In this document: positions 33,417 through 34,106 of the stretch, piece by piece
Layout: the number at the start of each line of letters is the position of its first letter
How positions within the stretch are numbered: position 1 is the first letter of the stretch
Assembly (NCBI GenBank): GCA_017407225.1
Contig: JAFQWY010000122.1
Span: 1 to 34,106 of the forward strand
Direction: 5' to 3'
DNA: 34,106 nucleotides
DNA from: Clostridia bacterium
GTDB lineage: Bacteria; Bacillota; Clostridia; Oscillospirales; CAG-272
Position numbers and translations under genes: made by a program
The notes under the pieces: model-generated
The model's input: only the letters and a program-made list of their open reading frames with translations
Database searches by the model: none
Told to the model about the DNA's origin: nothing

Positions 33417-34106
33417 ATGACAGATATGCCCGTATCCCTCCCCCGTGAGGAAACCATCCTGAACGTACTGACGCTGGGTGTAAAGAACGACGGCTCCGAG
33501 GACGTGTCCGAAATCGTCAACCGGTACACCGCCGATCACGCCCTGTTCGTCCCCGCAGGCAAGTACAAGGTCAGCCACCCCCTTATTATCAAAAATCCCA
33601 TCTGCGGCGTTGGCTACGCACGGTCCGGCGCGATCGATATGACCCACACGTGGCTGATCTCCGACATTCAGCATGACGACAGCGATCCCCTGAACGAAGT
33701 GGGCGTTGTCCAGTTCGGCGGCAGCGGACGGTTCACCGTTGAGGATCTCAATATCGTCTGCAAATCCCACGAATGCGCCATTTATATCAATCCCTGCCTG
33801 CAGGCCACCGCAACCTTCGTCAATAAGGTGGGGATGTACAACATCAGGGGCTACGGTCTCTGTGCCGCAAACGATCCCGCAAAGCCCGGATTCGCCTCCC
33901 GTCCACTCTTCCTCCAGAACATGACCATTCTCGGCACCTCCGACGAATCCCTCCCCTCCGTGGGCATCTATCTGGGCGCGCACATCGGGGACAACCGCCT
34001 TGCCAACATAGAAATCATGGGAACCTGCGTGGGCATCATTCAGGAAGCTTCCTTCGTCTATGCAACCAATCTCCACCTCTGGACCGGCTGTCTGGGGCAC
34101 GTGGGC
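33417..34106 (+). CDS. Right-handed beta-helix, pectate-lyase-superfamily protein (partial, C-terminus missing)
   Basis: The first 230 residues of a protein that runs off the right edge; the frame stays open to the last base. An AAAAGGAG site precedes the ATG. The opening matches the pectate-lyase_3 entry motif: ILNVLTLGVKNDGSEDVSEI followed by LFVPAGKYKVSHPLII. Then come beta-helix coils with repeated short strands (FTVEDLNIVCKSHECAIYIN, LFLQNMTILGTSD, LANIEIMGT). There is no signal peptide, so it is predicted cytosolic, which suits an enzyme acting on imported uronate or arabinan oligomers and not an extracellular lyase. Catalytic residues of this fold lie further on and cannot be judged. 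Divergent promoter sharing with GH127 suggests a joint role in pectin or arabinan use. Confidence 0.7.
   Translation, partial: MTDMPVSLPREETILNVLTLGVKNDGSEDVSEIVNRYTADHALFVPAGKYKVSHPLIIKNPICGVGYARSGAIDMTHTWLISDIQHDDSDPLNEVGVVQFGGSGRFTVEDLNIVCKSHECAIYINPCLQATATFVNKVGMYNIRGYGLCAANDPAKPGFASRPLFLQNMTILGTSDESLPSVGIYLGAHIGDNRLANIEIMGTCVGIIQEASFVYATNLHLWTGCLGHVG

Noticed and set aside
1-34106. tRNA, rRNA, CRISPR arrays and insertion sequences
   Set aside because: No cloverleaf, ribosomal, regularly spaced repeat or transposase sequence was recognised on reading; a covariance-model scan would be needed to exclude small RNAs.

Overview
The window looks like a chromosomal segment of a moderately GC-rich Clostridia-type Firmicute, probably a gut or rumen Oscillospiraceae-like organism. 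Nearly every gene has a strong AGGAGG-type ribosome binding site. Promoters match the sigma-A pattern (TTGnnn, usually 17 nt, TATAAT) almost everywhere, and several genes end in hairpin-plus-T terminators. The gene content (GH31, GH127, GDSL esterase, sialidase-fold protein, pectate-lyase-like protein, giant secreted Ig-like proteins) fits a glycan-using anaerobe. The taxonomic assignment is inference. I saw no rRNA, tRNA, CRISPR array, integrase or transposase.

Left part (1-17.4 kb, all on the minus strand). A secreted protein with a LamG-like start runs off the left edge behind a consensus promoter. Next come a small SGNH/GDSL esterase and two giant secreted proteins of 2,585 and 2,601 residues, which form one operon (9358-17163, then 1531-9288). 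Both have signal peptides, both are built of beta-rich Ig-like or InlB-like modules, and neither shows a sortase, SLH or dockerin anchor. The downstream one carries a tandem duplication of a roughly 354-residue module.

Middle (17.4-26.2 kb). An AKR14/YghZ-type aldo-keto reductase is followed by an AraC-family regulator broken by an internal deletion, and then by a cytosolic sialidase-fold (Asp-box) protein. A divergent promoter pair separates these minus-strand genes from a plus-strand endonuclease/exonuclease/phosphatase-fold enzyme. A three-gene plus-strand operon follows: a uroporphyrinogen-decarboxylase-superfamily protein that is not HemE, a calcineurin-like metallophosphoesterase and a GH31 alpha-glycosidase. 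All of these lack signal peptides and should act in the cytosol on imported substrates; no sugar transporter is visible here.

Right part (26.2-34.1 kb). A tightly coupled minus-strand cassette of four small genes resembles the tail-fibre/receptor-binding end of a Firmicutes prophage: a tail-like protein, a BspA-type leucine-rich-repeat protein and two small proteins. It has its own promoter and no other phage genes near it. It is the best candidate here for an under-described system. After it come an AI-2E family transporter, a MATE efflux protein, a GH127 beta-L-arabinofuranosidase and a divergent right-handed beta-helix (pectate-lyase-like) protein that runs off the right edge. The last two share a promoter region with a symmetric inverted repeat over both -35 boxes, suggesting joint control of plant-polysaccharide (arabinan/pectin) use.
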